Origin: JAVJQS01 sp040218815
GTDB taxonomy: Bacteria; Bacteroidota; Bacteroidia; Flavobacteriales_E; Vicingaceae
Reading direction: 5' to 3'
Length of the DNA stretch: 64,000 bases
Assembly (NCBI GenBank): GCA_040218815.1
Contig: JAVJQS010000004.1
Coordinates: 186,001 to 250,000 of the forward strand
In this document: positions 35,857 through 44,148 of the stretch, piece after piece
Layout: every line of letters begins with the position of its first letter
Numbering within the stretch: the stretch's first letter is position 1
The notes under the pieces: generated by a model
Seen by the model: only the letters and a program-made list of their open reading frames with translations
What the model was told of the DNA's origin: nothing
The model's database searches: none
Made by a program: the position numbers and the translations under genes

Positions 35857-35864
35857 CAAAAGTA
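35857..35864 (-). promoter_or_regulatory. candidate promoter of the transketolase N-subunit gene (TACTTTTG)
   Basis: The minus strand reads TACTTTTG, matching TAnnTTTG, 27 bases before the ATG at 35829. No convincing -33 TTTG was found. Confidence 0.45.
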
Positions 35865-35953
35865 AATCAAATTTGAGAGTTGAGTTGGGGATGTTAATAA
35901 AAAAAGAGAAGTTTTTACCCTTACAAACTGCAGAAAGGAAATAGTATCAGCTA

Positions 35954-36373
35954 TTAATCAATTAACCTGTCGTAGCTGATGTATATAAACACAGTGGATA
36001 GCAAATCCTGTTTGATTTTGAATTTTAAGTTGGTGAATTCTGTTCCTCGGCGACCAACCCCTTTTCTTGCTCTCACATTTTCTAGTTTATTCCAATCATT
36101 AACAGTTAGATGTAGAATGGCGCATAATCCATCACCTTGAATATTAAAGTATAGAGATTCTACTCCATTTTGATCGTCATATTTTTTAAGCCAATAGGTC
36201 AATTTAGAAGGGTCGACTTCTTTTAGTCGATTGACCAATTCGTCTTTATAGGGTTTAGAATTAGGATCGTTTGTTTCAAAAATGGAGTTTTCATTTTTAC
36301 ATTCAGGTCGGTCACAGGAGATGAGAGAAGTCAATGACATCAATAAAAACGCATATACTATCTTATAGTTCAT
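35954..36373 (-). CDS. small lipoprotein of unknown function
   Basis: This 139-residue protein starts MNYKIVYAFLLMSLTSLISC, a lipoprotein signal with lipid Cys at position 20, followed by DRPECKNEN. The body has no motif I recognise; it contains a RLKEVDPSKLTYWLKKYDDQNG segment and a C-terminal VFIYISYDRLID. I chose the ATG at 36373 since the one at 36391 would put six residues before the signal. It is monocistronic and divergent from the next gene. Confidence 0.7.
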   Translation of the reverse strand: MNYKIVYAFLLMSLTSLISCDRPECKNENSIFETNDPNSKPYKDELVNRLKEVDPSKLTYWLKKYDDQNGVESLYFNIQGDGLCAILHLTVNDWNKLENVRARKGVGRRGTEFTNLKFKIKQDLLSTVFIYISYDRLID

Positions 36374-36510
36374 AACTAAAAAATGGTACAATGGCTAGGG
36401 TAGGCGCTTATTGTGAAAATAGGAGCCAATGATTGGTCTACCTGCATATGAAATGAATAATTAGTATTACTTTCGAAACAATGAACGATAACCCTTTAAA
36501 TCCATAATAA

Positions 36511-36903
36511 ATGACCTATGAAGATGTGTTTTCACTTTTCTGGCAAGAAGTAAAATTAAGTGTTGAAGAAGGTCGTTTTGCCAAGTTAACCATGGCAAAA
36601 ACCATTGGAAAGCCAAACTTGAGAAACATCTTTCTGCGTCCAATTTACTCTGAGGATGGCTTTAAAGTATTACTAAAATTGCGCTACAGGTCAAGAGACA
36701 CTGAAGACAAAGAAGATGAACTTACCTTAGACGAAGCTTTTGAAGTGGTGAAATCTCACCTCAGAAGTTCTTTTTATTCGGTCTTGCTGTTTACAACAAC
36801 AGAAGACGTTACTTTCAAAATAAATAAAAAGGGGGCAGGAAATATAATTAAAAATGTACCCACATTTACTGAGGTAACCCAAGCGCAAAGAGATTTAGAT
36901 TAA
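36511..36903 (+). CDS. conserved hypothetical protein
   Basis: I do not recognise this 130-residue protein. It is soluble, with an alpha-beta composition: FSLFWQEVKLSVEEGRFAKLTMAKTIG, then PNLRNIFLRPIYSEDGFKVLLKLRYRSRDTEDKEDELTLDEAFEVV (shown in part) and LFTTTEDVTFKIN. Codon use looks like its neighbours. It converges with the VF530-like gene with 18 bases between them. The sequence is likely a real protein since it spans the whole interval with an ATG start. Confidence 0.65.
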   Translation: MTYEDVFSLFWQEVKLSVEEGRFAKLTMAKTIGKPNLRNIFLRPIYSEDGFKVLLKLRYRSRDTEDKEDELTLDEAFEVVKSHLRSSFYSVLLFTTTEDVTFKINKKGAGNIIKNVPTFTEVTQAQRDLD

Positions 36904-36921
36904 AGTGGTGTAGGGGAATGC

Positions 36922-37284
36922 TTACACTTCCTTCAACATCTCTAAATAGAGGTCCTCAACATGTGCGCGAGCCCAGGGCATTCTTCTTAAAAATCGAAGG
37001 CTTGATTTCTTCGTAGGGTTATACTTGAAACAGCGAATATTGACCCGTTCCGCCAGATACTCCCAACCATAATAGTCGACTAAATCATCTAAAATCTGAG
37101 CCAGTTTAACTCCATGCAAAGGATCATTGAGTTCTTCTTCAGTAGCTTGCCTGCGCTTGCGCCGAGCAGGATTCTCTTCGTTTAGCTCCTCATTTGTTTT
37201 GGCTTTTATTTCAGGCTTAGAATCTTCACCCGATGGCTTTGGTTTTTCAGTTGAGTCGCTTCTACGAATGTACTTGATAGGCAT
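36922..37284 (-). CDS. VF530 family DNA-binding protein
   Basis: The 120-residue protein has a charged, low-complexity N-terminus (about 55 residues rich in Lys, Glu and Arg) and a C-terminal VF530 domain: DPLHGVKLAQILDDLVDYYGWEYLAERVNIRCF, then KKSSLRFLRRMPWARAHVEDLYLEM. The family was structurally characterised from Vibrio and is a small double-helix-bundle DNA-binding protein; biological role is unclear. The N-terminal tail is not usual for the family. Confidence 0.82.
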   Translation of the reverse strand: MPIKYIRRSDSTEKPKPSGEDSKPEIKAKTNEELNEENPARRKRRQATEEELNDPLHGVKLAQILDDLVDYYGWEYLAERVNIRCFKYNPTKKSSLRFLRRMPWARAHVEDLYLEMLKEV

Positions 37285-37330
37285 TTTAAGGAGTAGTTTT
37301 TTTGAGTAATCGACGCTAGATTGATTAATG

Positions 37331-37361
37331 CAAAGTTAGTATGTATTCTATTCATTGCAAT
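37331..37361 (-). promoter_or_regulatory. candidate promoter of the VF530 gene
   Basis: On the minus strand TAACTTTG (37338-37331) matches TAnnTTTG, with ATTG (37361-37358) 19 bases upstream, one mismatch from the -33 TTTG. The ATG is at 37284, which leaves a leader of about 40 bases. Confidence 0.5.
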
Positions 37362-37455
37362 AAAATAGGCATAGAACTCTTAATCTCTTTAGCTTAAAGT
37401 ACTTGTTTGCAAGTGTTTCAAATTTATTAGTAGTCTTAAAGGGGTAGTATCAGAT

Positions 37456-37788
37456 TTAGTAGATGAATACTTTTCCGCCTTCCAGGAGCTTTTTAGCTTT
37501 CTTCCAATCTGGAAGAATATTACTATCAATAGTAATTGTCCTAATTTCTTTTGCAAGTTGACTACTTTTTTTCATTGCACTGAGGTGAGCACTGCTTTTG
37601 GCGAAATCTTTTAGTTCTTTTTCATTATTCCACAATGTCATTGTATAGTGTTTAGTCCAAAAACCTTTTTTCTTAAAGTCTTTACAGTTTGTTGATTTTA
37701 ACTGTTTAATAATGCCCATAGCCTCCTTCGACAACGCAAAGAATTTTAAAGGTCCTTTTAATTCTATAGAAGTAAGAGTTGCTTTCAT
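37456..37788 (-). CDS. small conserved protein, possible dimeric alpha-beta barrel
   Basis: This 110-residue protein begins MKATLTSIELKGPLKFFALSKEAMGI and has HYTMTLWNNEKELKDFAKSSAHLSAMKKSSQLA, a pattern seen in ferredoxin-like dimeric alpha-beta barrel proteins (monooxygenase/DUF3291-like). I cannot assign a function. It is monocistronic, with 170-base gaps on both sides, and I see no promoter-like box before it. Confidence 0.65.
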   Translation of the reverse strand: MKATLTSIELKGPLKFFALSKEAMGIIKQLKSTNCKDFKKKGFWTKHYTMTLWNNEKELKDFAKSSAHLSAMKKSSQLAKEIRTITIDSNILPDWKKAKKLLEGGKVFIY

Positions 37789-37949
37789 TTATTTACTACG
37801 GTTTGCATATGGCTTGTGGCAGTATCAAAAGCACTTTACTTTCCGCACAAGACAAACTTGGCTATTATGGGAGAACCTTGCTGCTAACCATTCACCCGCC
37901 TTAAGCTATATGCAGTGTTGATGGTAGGTCTAAATTATTTAAAAATATT

Positions 37950-39032
37950 CTACAATTGATTGGGAATTGTAAAATAGAAGGTACTCCCTTCATTAAGTTT
38001 AGAATCTACCCAGATATCACCTTTGTGTAACTCCGCTATTTTCTTACAATAGGCAAGTCCAATTCCTGTTCCTTCATACTCACTTGTAGTATGCAGTCGT
38101 TGGAAAATATTGAAGATCTTAATTTTATCTTCATCGGCTATTCCAATTCCATTATCTTGTATAATAAAAGTCCACCCATTTTGTTCTTTTGCATATATTC
38201 TGATCTTCGGTGATAGTCCCGATTTACTAAATTTAATCCCATTGCTAATTAAGTTTTGAAAAAGCAAGCGTAGTTCCGTTTCATATCCTTTGACAATGGG
38301 CAATTCGCCAATCTCAATGGTACTATTGGTTTCTTTTATTTTGGTTTGCAAATCTTGTTGAATGTCTTCAACTAGTTTTCTGCTGTCCACATTAATCATC
38401 TCACTTTGTTTTCCAATCATACTAAATTCCAACAAGTCATCTATTAGAGTTTTCATCCGGCCTGTTGCAACGGATATAAGGCTCAAATATTCGTCCGCTT
38501 TTTCATCTAATCTTCCTCTATATTTTTTTTCAATGAGTTGAGTAAAACTAGAAATTGTGCGAACAGGTTCCTTTAAGTCATGTGCAACCCTATGGGCAAA
38601 TTGATTTAATTCCTTGTTCTTTAACTCCAACTTATTCTTTGCTTGTTCTAGGTCCGTCACGTTTCTCAGCATCACGTAAACGTAATTATCCTGGATATGG
38701 TGAACTGAGAGATCATAAGTCCCTGCTACCATGTGGTTTGAATATTCAACCAATCCCAAATTAATGCTTCCACCTTCTGCGGCTACTTTCCTATAGGTTT
38801 CAATAACTTTTAATCCTCCTTCATGTCGATATGCTTCGGGAGCTACTTCAATGATCCTTTTTCCAAAAACCTCCTCCCGTCTTTTTCTCATTTCATATAA
38901 GACAACTTTGTTCATAAAAACGTATCGAATGCTTTTAATGTCACTCAAGTCAACAACTTGAAAAATACCTACACCATTAGGCAAGTCGTCAAGAGTTTTG
39001 GTGAGAATTTCTAGGTTTATTGGAATTTGCAT
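37950..39032 (-). CDS. soluble PAS-domain sensor histidine kinase
   Basis: This 360-residue protein has an N-terminal PAS domain (about residues 10-130), a HisKA domain with the H box FAHRVAHDLKEPVRTI (phospho-accepting His151), and a HATPase domain with N box LFQNLISNGIKFSKSG, DNGIGI, FQRLHTTSEYEGTGIGLAYC and a final GSTFYFTIP. No membrane helix is present, so it is a cytoplasmic sensor. No response regulator is adjacent, so this is an orphan kinase. Its upstream region contains a dyad at 39077-39089. Confidence 0.93.
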   Translation of the reverse strand: MQIPINLEILTKTLDDLPNGVGIFQVVDLSDIKSIRYVFMNKVVLYEMRKRREEVFGKRIIEVAPEAYRHEGGLKVIETYRKVAAEGGSINLGLVEYSNHMVAGTYDLSVHHIQDNYVYVMLRNVTDLEQAKNKLELKNKELNQFAHRVAHDLKEPVRTISSFTQLIEKKYRGRLDEKADEYLSLISVATGRMKTLIDDLLEFSMIGKQSEMINVDSRKLVEDIQQDLQTKIKETNSTIEIGELPIVKGYETELRLLFQNLISNGIKFSKSGLSPKIRIYAKEQNGWTFIIQDNGIGIADEDKIKIFNIFQRLHTTSEYEGTGIGLAYCKKIAELHKGDIWVDSKLNEGSTFYFTIPNQL

Positions 39033-39341
39033 GCTTAATTATATTTCATTCAATAGCTTGAGTCATCTTAGTTTTCACGTCTAGGACGTCAAATTACCGC
39101 CAATAACTGGATAAAACACACAAGTGCATTTTATCTACATTATGTGCCAAAAATAAATATAATGCAAATAATTATTATTATCGTTTTCAATCACATGAAT
39201 GGAAAATCAACTTCCTGAAATGAATTTAGCGGTTTTTAATTACAACATGTTTCTAATCAACAAAATATAAAATTTGATTCCCTCACATTGAAAAATGAAC
39301 ACGAATAATAATACCTTTGCCGCCTTCAAAAAATTAGTGCT
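39033..39341. other. divergent intergenic region between the kinase and ychF
   Basis: This 309-base stretch contains no credible gene. It holds an inverted repeat (ACGTC TAG GACGT at 39077-39089) 45 bases upstream of the kinase start, an AT-rich centre, and the ychF promoter near its end. Confidence 0.6.
39287..39319 (+). promoter_or_regulatory. candidate promoter of ychF
   Basis: TACCTTTG (39312-39319) fits TAnnTTTG, and ATTG (39287-39290) is 21 bases upstream, one mismatch from the -33 TTTG. The ATG follows 22 bases after the box. Confidence 0.5.
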
Positions 39342-40439
39342 ATGGCCTTAAAGTGTGGAATTGTTGGATTGCCAAATGTTGGAAAATCAACCTTGTTTAA
39401 TTGTTTGTCTAATGCGAAGGCACAATCGGCTAACTTTCCTTTTTGTACCATAGAACCTAATGTTGGGGTAATTACTGTTCCAGATGAGCGCTTAAATAAA
39501 TTGGCCGACATCGTTGATCCAGAAAATGTACAACCCACCACCATTGATATAGTAGATATAGCCGGTCTGGTTAAAGGAGCTAGCAAAGGAGAGGGCTTGG
39601 GTAACAAATTTCTCGGTAACATTCGTGAAACAGATGCTATTATTCATGTTTTGCGCTGCTTCGATGATGGAAATGTGGTGCATGTTGATGGCTCAGTAGA
39701 TCCTGTTCGTGATAAAGAAACCATTGACTATGAGCTGATTTTGAAAGATATGGAAGCGGTGGAGAAGAAAATGGAGAAGGTAGTAAAAGCTTCAAAAACT
39801 GGAGATAAAGCGGCCTTGAAAACGAAAGCGGCTTTAGAAAAATACATCGCACATTTTGAAAATGGTAAATCTGCACGCTCAGCTGAAGTGACAGAAGATG
39901 AGCGCCAGGAAGTGGCTGATTTATTCTTATTAACAGGTAAACCAGTTTTGTATTTATGCAATGTAGATGAAGGGTCTATTGCTGAAGGAAACAAACATGT
40001 TGATGCGGTAAAAGCTTCCATAGCTGATGAGGCTGCCGAAGTGTTGATGGTAGCAGCAGGTTTAGAAGCTGATATTGCTGAACTAGAAGACCCTGAAGAA
40101 CGAAAAGAATTTCTGGAAGATGCTGGCCTTTCTGAGCCGGGAGTAAACAAGTTGATTAAGTCGGCTTATAAATTATTGAACTTGTGGACCTACTTTACGG
40201 CAGGTAAAAAGGAAGTGCGCGCTTGGACCATCACCAAAGGAATGACCGCACCGCAAGCTGCTGGTGTAATTCATACAGATTTTGAACGCGGCTTTATTAA
40301 GGCTGAAGTCATCAAGTTTGAAGATTGGGTGAAATATGGCTCAGAGCAAGCTGCAAAAGAAGCAGGAAAAATGAATATGGAAGGCAAAGAATACATCGTA
40401 CAAGATGGTGATGTAATGCACTTTAAATTTAATGTATAA
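39342..40439 (+). CDS. ychF: redox-regulated ATPase YchF (Obg-family)
   Basis: This 365-residue protein matches YchF over its full length: P-loop GLPNVGKSTLFNCLS (residues 7-21), TIEPNVGVITVPDERL (switch region), DIAGLVKGASKGEGLGNKFL, then YLCNVDE in place of the NKxD of GTPases (as in YchF, which prefers ATP), and a C-terminal TGS domain with AWTITKGMTAPQAAGVIHTDFERGFIKAEV. It binds ribosomes and is involved in stress response. It has its own promoter box. Confidence 0.97.
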   Translation: MALKCGIVGLPNVGKSTLFNCLSNAKAQSANFPFCTIEPNVGVITVPDERLNKLADIVDPENVQPTTIDIVDIAGLVKGASKGEGLGNKFLGNIRETDAIIHVLRCFDDGNVVHVDGSVDPVRDKETIDYELILKDMEAVEKKMEKVVKASKTGDKAALKTKAALEKYIAHFENGKSARSAEVTEDERQEVADLFLLTGKPVLYLCNVDEGSIAEGNKHVDAVKASIADEAAEVLMVAAGLEADIAELEDPEERKEFLEDAGLSEPGVNKLIKSAYKLLNLWTYFTAGKKEVRAWTITKGMTAPQAAGVIHTDFERGFIKAEVIKFEDWVKYGSEQAAKEAGKMNMEGKEYIVQDGDVMHFKFNV

Positions 40440-40549
40440 GAAAGTACTTAGAGTATAGAGCACCTAGAGTTTGACAACAATCTAAAATTCCTAATTCCAA
40501 ACTCCAAATTCCAAACTCTAACATCGTAAATCTAAAATCGTAAATCCCA
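40440..40549. repeat. convergent intergenic stretch of short degenerate repeats
   Basis: The gap carries tandem words: ATTCCTAATTCC and AACTCCAAATTCCAAACTC at about 40483-40519, CGTAAATCTAAAATCGTAAATCC at about 40524-40547, and CCATTATCCATTATCC, which runs into the last codons of the opposing SRPBCC gene. The 14-mer at 40531-40544 is the reverse complement of 12210-12223. Like the larger repeat region at 11977-12362, it lies between the 3' ends of converging genes. Confidence 0.7.
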
Positions 40550-40996
40550 TTATCCATTATCCTCTGCTACCTTCGCTAACTTTGGCATTACTAAGTCCCA
40601 TCCACCTTTAGCAGAAGTATAGCGTTTTTCACCTTCAGCTGCAGTTTCAAATCCACCTTGTTCTACGGTTAATTCAGTTTTACCATTATTTTCCTTTAAT
40701 CTGTATTCCACATAAATGTGATTTTCTGGTATGTTTGGATAGTCTGCATTTGGAGGATAAAGTGTATGGCGAAAGGTATTATGAGGATCAAACTTTTCGA
40801 TTATACCATAAACCACATCATTACGCTGCTGCTCTTTTTCAATGTAAAAGATGATTTCACCACTGATTTCCCAATTGGATTCAATCATCGACTCAAACAT
40901 GTATTGTTTAACCAAATGAGAGTCTGTAAGTGTTCTCCATACGTCCTTTGGAGAAGCATTTATCAAACGTTTAATTTCAAACGAGTTTTCCATCAT
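40550..40996 (-). CDS. SRPBCC (AHSA1-like) family protein
   Basis: This 148-residue protein has a START-like/Aha1 fold: FEIKRLINASPKDVWRTLTDSHLVKQYMFESMIESNWEISG followed by NTFRHTLYPPNADYP and a conserved WDLVMPKLAKV at the end. The family binds hydrophobic ligands in a deep cavity; the ligand is unknown. Two ATG codons (40996 and 40993) could start it. Its last codons are within the repeat CCATTATCC, so its end may have been altered by repeat expansion. Confidence 0.85.
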   Translation of the reverse strand: MMENSFEIKRLINASPKDVWRTLTDSHLVKQYMFESMIESNWEISGEIIFYIEKEQQRNDVVYGIIEKFDPHNTFRHTLYPPNADYPNIPENHIYVEYRLKENNGKTELTVEQGGFETAAEGEKRYTSAKGGWDLVMPKLAKVAEDNG

Positions 40997-41063
40997 CAAC
41001 TTATTCTCTAGTAAATTATATTATTTTCACAGTCAAAAATAAATCAAATTAACTTCATAATTC

Positions 41064-41750
41064 ATGAGTCATATTTCAAAAGTGACATTCGACTTTCTTA
41101 ATCAACTAAAAAATAACAATAATCGCGATTGGTTTCAAGATAACAAGAAGACTTACGAGGCTTCACATAAAGAAATGATAGCCTTTGCTGATGCCTTGTT
41201 ATTAAAGTTAAATGAGTTTGATAAGATTGAGACTGTTACTGGTAAAAAGAGTTTGTTTAGAATCTATAGGGATGTTAGATTTTCGAAAAACAAATTGCCT
41301 TATAAAACAAATCGAAGTGGATCTTTTAAACGGGCAGGAGCTGATAGAAGAGGAGGGATTTACTTTAGTATTGAGCCGGGAAATACAGTAATTGGAGGCG
41401 GGTTTTATCAACCGAATAAAGACGACCTAAACCTAATACGTCAACAAATTGAGGTAGATGCTTCACCGCTTAAGGAAGTATTGAATTCCAAGTCATTCAA
41501 AAATTATTATGGCAACTTGCTAGGTGAAAAATTAAAAACTTCCCCTCGAGGTTATGATATCGACCACCCCGAAATTGAGTTATTGCGCTTTAAAAATTTT
41601 TATGTGATGCATTCCTTTTCAGACAAAGAGGTGCTCACTGACAATTTTGTTGATCAAGTGATTGATGGTTATAAAAAATTGATGCCATTTTTTGATGCCA
41701 TGTCGCTGTATTTAACAACTGATTTAAATGGTGCATCTACCATTGATTGA
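41064..41750 (+). CDS. DUF2461 domain-containing protein
   Basis: At 228 residues this matches DUF2461 (TIGR02453): FLNQLKNNNNRDWFQDNKKTYE at the N-terminus, then FRIYRDVRFSKNKLPYKTN, GIYFSIEPGNTVIGGGFYQP and GYDIDHPEIELLRFKNFYVMH. The function is not known. It precedes the paa operon in the same direction but is separated by a promoter-like box at 41802-41809. Confidence 0.92.
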   Translation: MSHISKVTFDFLNQLKNNNNRDWFQDNKKTYEASHKEMIAFADALLLKLNEFDKIETVTGKKSLFRIYRDVRFSKNKLPYKTNRSGSFKRAGADRRGGIYFSIEPGNTVIGGGFYQPNKDDLNLIRQQIEVDASPLKEVLNSKSFKNYYGNLLGEKLKTSPRGYDIDHPEIELLRFKNFYVMHSFSDKEVLTDNFVDQVIDGYKKLMPFFDAMSLYLTTDLNGASTID

Positions 41751-41776
41751 GTTTTAAAATTCTATGTAATTATCCA

Positions 41777-41809
41777 TTTATTAAAATCGATTTCAGCTTA
41801 TTATCTTTG
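41777..41809 (+). promoter_or_regulatory. candidate promoter of the paa operon
   Basis: TATCTTTG (41802-41809) is a full match to TAnnTTTG. TTTA (41777-41780), one mismatch from the -33 TTTG, lies 21 bases upstream. The start of paaE (41828) follows 19 bases later, which supports that ATG over a further-upstream TTG. Confidence 0.55.
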
Positions 41810-41827
41810 CACCCTATAAATTTTTCT

Positions 41828-42892
41828 ATGGCTCAACATTTTTATCCACTCAAAGTAAGTGAAGTAAACAAAACAACTGATGATTGCTCTGTTGTAACAT
41901 TTAATATTACTGAAGACCTTAAGGAGCAATTTACATTTATCCAAGGCCAATATTTAACCTTAAAAGCTAAAATTAACGGAGAAGATGTAAGAAGGTCTTA
42001 TTCTCTTTGTTCTAGCCCTATTGATGATGAATGGAAAGTTGCTGTAAAGAAAATTGAAGATGGTCGGTTTTCAACTTATGTGAACGATACTTTAAAGCCG
42101 GGTGACACTATATACGTAATGCCGCCTAATGGTCGATTTTTTCAAAAGGTAGATGAAAATGCCACTAAAAATTATGTTGCCTTTGCTGCTGGCAGTGGAA
42201 TTACGCCAATACATTCTATTATTAAAACACATTTAACAAAGGAGCCGAATAGCTCATTTACCTTGTTTTACCTAAATAGAAATGTGCAGTCAATTATTTT
42301 AAAAGAGGAAATTGAAGGATTGAAAAATACATTTCTTGGACGCTTTGAATTGTATCATATTTTAACTCAAGAACATAGAGACTCTCCGTTATTTAATGGT
42401 AGAATCACTGAAGATAAAATGAATGAGATCACAGAAAAGATTTTAGATGTTTCCTCAATGGACGATGTGTTTATTTGTGGGCCTATTGAAATGATTTTCT
42501 TGATTCGCGACTTCTTTTTAAATAAAGGGATATCAAAAGAAAAAATTCACTTCGAGTTGTTTAATACTCCTGATTCTCCAAAGAAAAAAACACAAGCAAA
42601 ATCGAACAATACTGGAGACACTTCGGTTAATCTGATAATTAATGGAATAAAGATTAACTTTAACATGCACCAAGATGAAAAAATTTTGGATGCAGCTCTT
42701 AAAAATAATGCTGATTTGCCTTTTGCCTGTAAAGGAGGTGTCTGCTGTACATGCAAAGCTAAACTTATTGAAGGGAAAGCTGAAATGGAGGTAAATTATG
42801 CTTTAGAAGATGATGAAGTAGAAAATGGTTATATTTTAACATGTCAAGCATTACCAAAATCGAAACACTTGGTAGTTGATTTTGACAGCTAA
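41828..42892 (+). CDS. paaE: phenylacetyl-CoA epoxidase reductase subunit PaaE
   Basis: This protein of 354 residues is a ferredoxin-NADP reductase-like flavoprotein with a C-terminal plant-type 2Fe-2S domain. It has RRSYSLCSSP (FAD binding), AAGSGITPIHSI (NAD(P)), ICGPIEM, and the cluster motif CKGGVCCTCKAKL followed by ILTCQALP. PaaE feeds electrons from NADPH to the PaaA diiron centre. I start it at the ATG at 41828; the long 5' extension to 41747 begins with TTG and has no family match. The 10 bases to paaA make it the first gene of the paa operon. Confidence 0.94.
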   Translation: MAQHFYPLKVSEVNKTTDDCSVVTFNITEDLKEQFTFIQGQYLTLKAKINGEDVRRSYSLCSSPIDDEWKVAVKKIEDGRFSTYVNDTLKPGDTIYVMPPNGRFFQKVDENATKNYVAFAAGSGITPIHSIIKTHLTKEPNSSFTLFYLNRNVQSIILKEEIEGLKNTFLGRFELYHILTQEHRDSPLFNGRITEDKMNEITEKILDVSSMDDVFICGPIEMIFLIRDFFLNKGISKEKIHFELFNTPDSPKKKTQAKSNNTGDTSVNLIINGIKINFNMHQDEKILDAALKNNADLPFACKGGVCCTCKAKLIEGKAEMEVNYALEDDEVENGYILTCQALPKSKHLVVDFDS

Positions 42893-42902
42893 CAAAAAAG
42901 AT

Positions 42903-43850
42903 ATGGAAACACACAATTTAGACGAAAAATTTCAAGAACGTATTGATAATGGCGAAAACATTGAAGCCAAAGATTGGATGCCAGAGAAATATAGAAAAAC
43001 TCATATCCGTCAGATTTCTCAGCATGCTCATTCTGAAGTTGTAGGAATGTTGCCAGAAGGAAATTGGATTAGCAGAGCTCCTTCACTGAGAAGGAAAGTA
43101 GCTTTATTGGCTAAAGTTCAAGATGAGGCAGGCCATGGTTTATACCTGTATAGTGCGGCTGAAACATTGGGAATTAGCCGAAATGAATTAATGGACCAGT
43201 TAAATAGCGGAAAAGCAAAGTACTCTAGCATTTTCAACTATCCTACAGTAACTTGGGCTGATATGGGAGCTGTAGGTTGGTTAGTTGATGGAGCAGCAAT
43301 CATTAATCAGGTGATGTTAACCAAAACGTCTTACGGGCCATACGCTAGAGCAATGGTAAGAATATGCAAGGAAGAGAGTTTTCACCAGCGACAAGGGTAT
43401 GAAATTATGCTTTCATTGTGCAATGGAACTGAAGCACAGAAAAATATGGCACAAGATGCATTGAACAGATGGTGGTGGCCAAGCTTGATGATGTTCGGAC
43501 CGAGAGACGAGGAATCTCCAAACACTGAGCAGTCAATGAAGTGGAAAATTAAAAGAAAATCTAATGATGAGTTGCGTCAGCAGTTTATAGATCAAACTGT
43601 GCCACAAGCAGAAATATTAGGCTTAACTATTCCAGACAAAGATTTGAAGTGGAATGATGAAAGAGGTCATTATGATTTTGGGCCTATTGATTGGGAAGAA
43701 TTTTGGAATGTGGTGAAAGGTGATGGCCTATGCAATAAAAATCGTCTAAAAGCCAGAAATGATGCATGGGATGAAGGAGAGTGGATTAGAGATGCAGCGA
43801 ATGCCTATGCTGAGAAGCAAGCAGAACGAAAAATGAGTAAAGCAAGCTAA
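42903..43850 (+). CDS. paaA: phenylacetyl-CoA epoxidase catalytic subunit PaaA
   Basis: At 315 residues this is the diiron oxygenase subunit that forms the ring 1,2-epoxide of phenylacetyl-CoA. Conserved features are WMPEKYRKTHIRQISQHAHSE, LLAKVQDEAGHGLYLYSAAE (diiron ligand EAGH), ICKEESFHQRQGYE (second EExxH-like ligand set), and WWWPSLMMFGPRD. The ATG at 42903 is the natural start. paaB follows after 11 bases. Confidence 0.97.
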   Translation: METHNLDEKFQERIDNGENIEAKDWMPEKYRKTHIRQISQHAHSEVVGMLPEGNWISRAPSLRRKVALLAKVQDEAGHGLYLYSAAETLGISRNELMDQLNSGKAKYSSIFNYPTVTWADMGAVGWLVDGAAIINQVMLTKTSYGPYARAMVRICKEESFHQRQGYEIMLSLCNGTEAQKNMAQDALNRWWWPSLMMFGPRDEESPNTEQSMKWKIKRKSNDELRQQFIDQTVPQAEILGLTIPDKDLKWNDERGHYDFGPIDWEEFWNVVKGDGLCNKNRLKARNDAWDEGEWIRDAANAYAEKQAERKMSKAS

Positions 43851-43861
43851 AAGAAGGAATT

Positions 43862-44146
43862 ATGAAAAAAGAATGGCCGATTTGGGAAATATTTATTCGT
43901 AGTAAAAACGGTTTAGAACATCGACATGTAGGAAGCTTGCATGCGACTGATGCTGAAATGGCGATACAAAATGCAAGAGATGTTTACACTCGGCGTCAAG
44001 AGGGTGTAAGTGTTTGGGTTGTAGAGTCTAAGTTCATTACGGCATCGAATCCAGAGAAAAGTGGTGAATTATTTGAACCAGCAAAAGATAAAGTATATCG
44101 TCACCCGACTTTTTATACTTTACCTGATGAAGTAAAACACATGTAA
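43862..44146 (+). CDS. paaB: phenylacetyl-CoA epoxidase subunit PaaB
   Basis: This 94-residue protein matches PaaB along its full length: WEIFIRSKNGLEHRHVGSLHATDAEMAIQNARDVYTRRQEGVSVWVVES, seen in part as EIFIRSKNGLEHRH and ARDVYTRRQEGVS, with a PTFYTLPDEVKHM end. It bridges PaaAC heterodimers. It sits 2 bases before paaC. Confidence 0.97.
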   Translation: MKKEWPIWEIFIRSKNGLEHRHVGSLHATDAEMAIQNARDVYTRRQEGVSVWVVESKFITASNPEKSGELFEPAKDKVYRHPTFYTLPDEVKHM

Positions 44147-44148
44147 GC

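Noticed and set aside
39728..40150. 140-residue open frame on the minus strand inside ychF
   Set aside because: It is antisense to a certain gene, rich in Ser and Ala as expected from reading the opposite strand of acidic codons, and has no motif.
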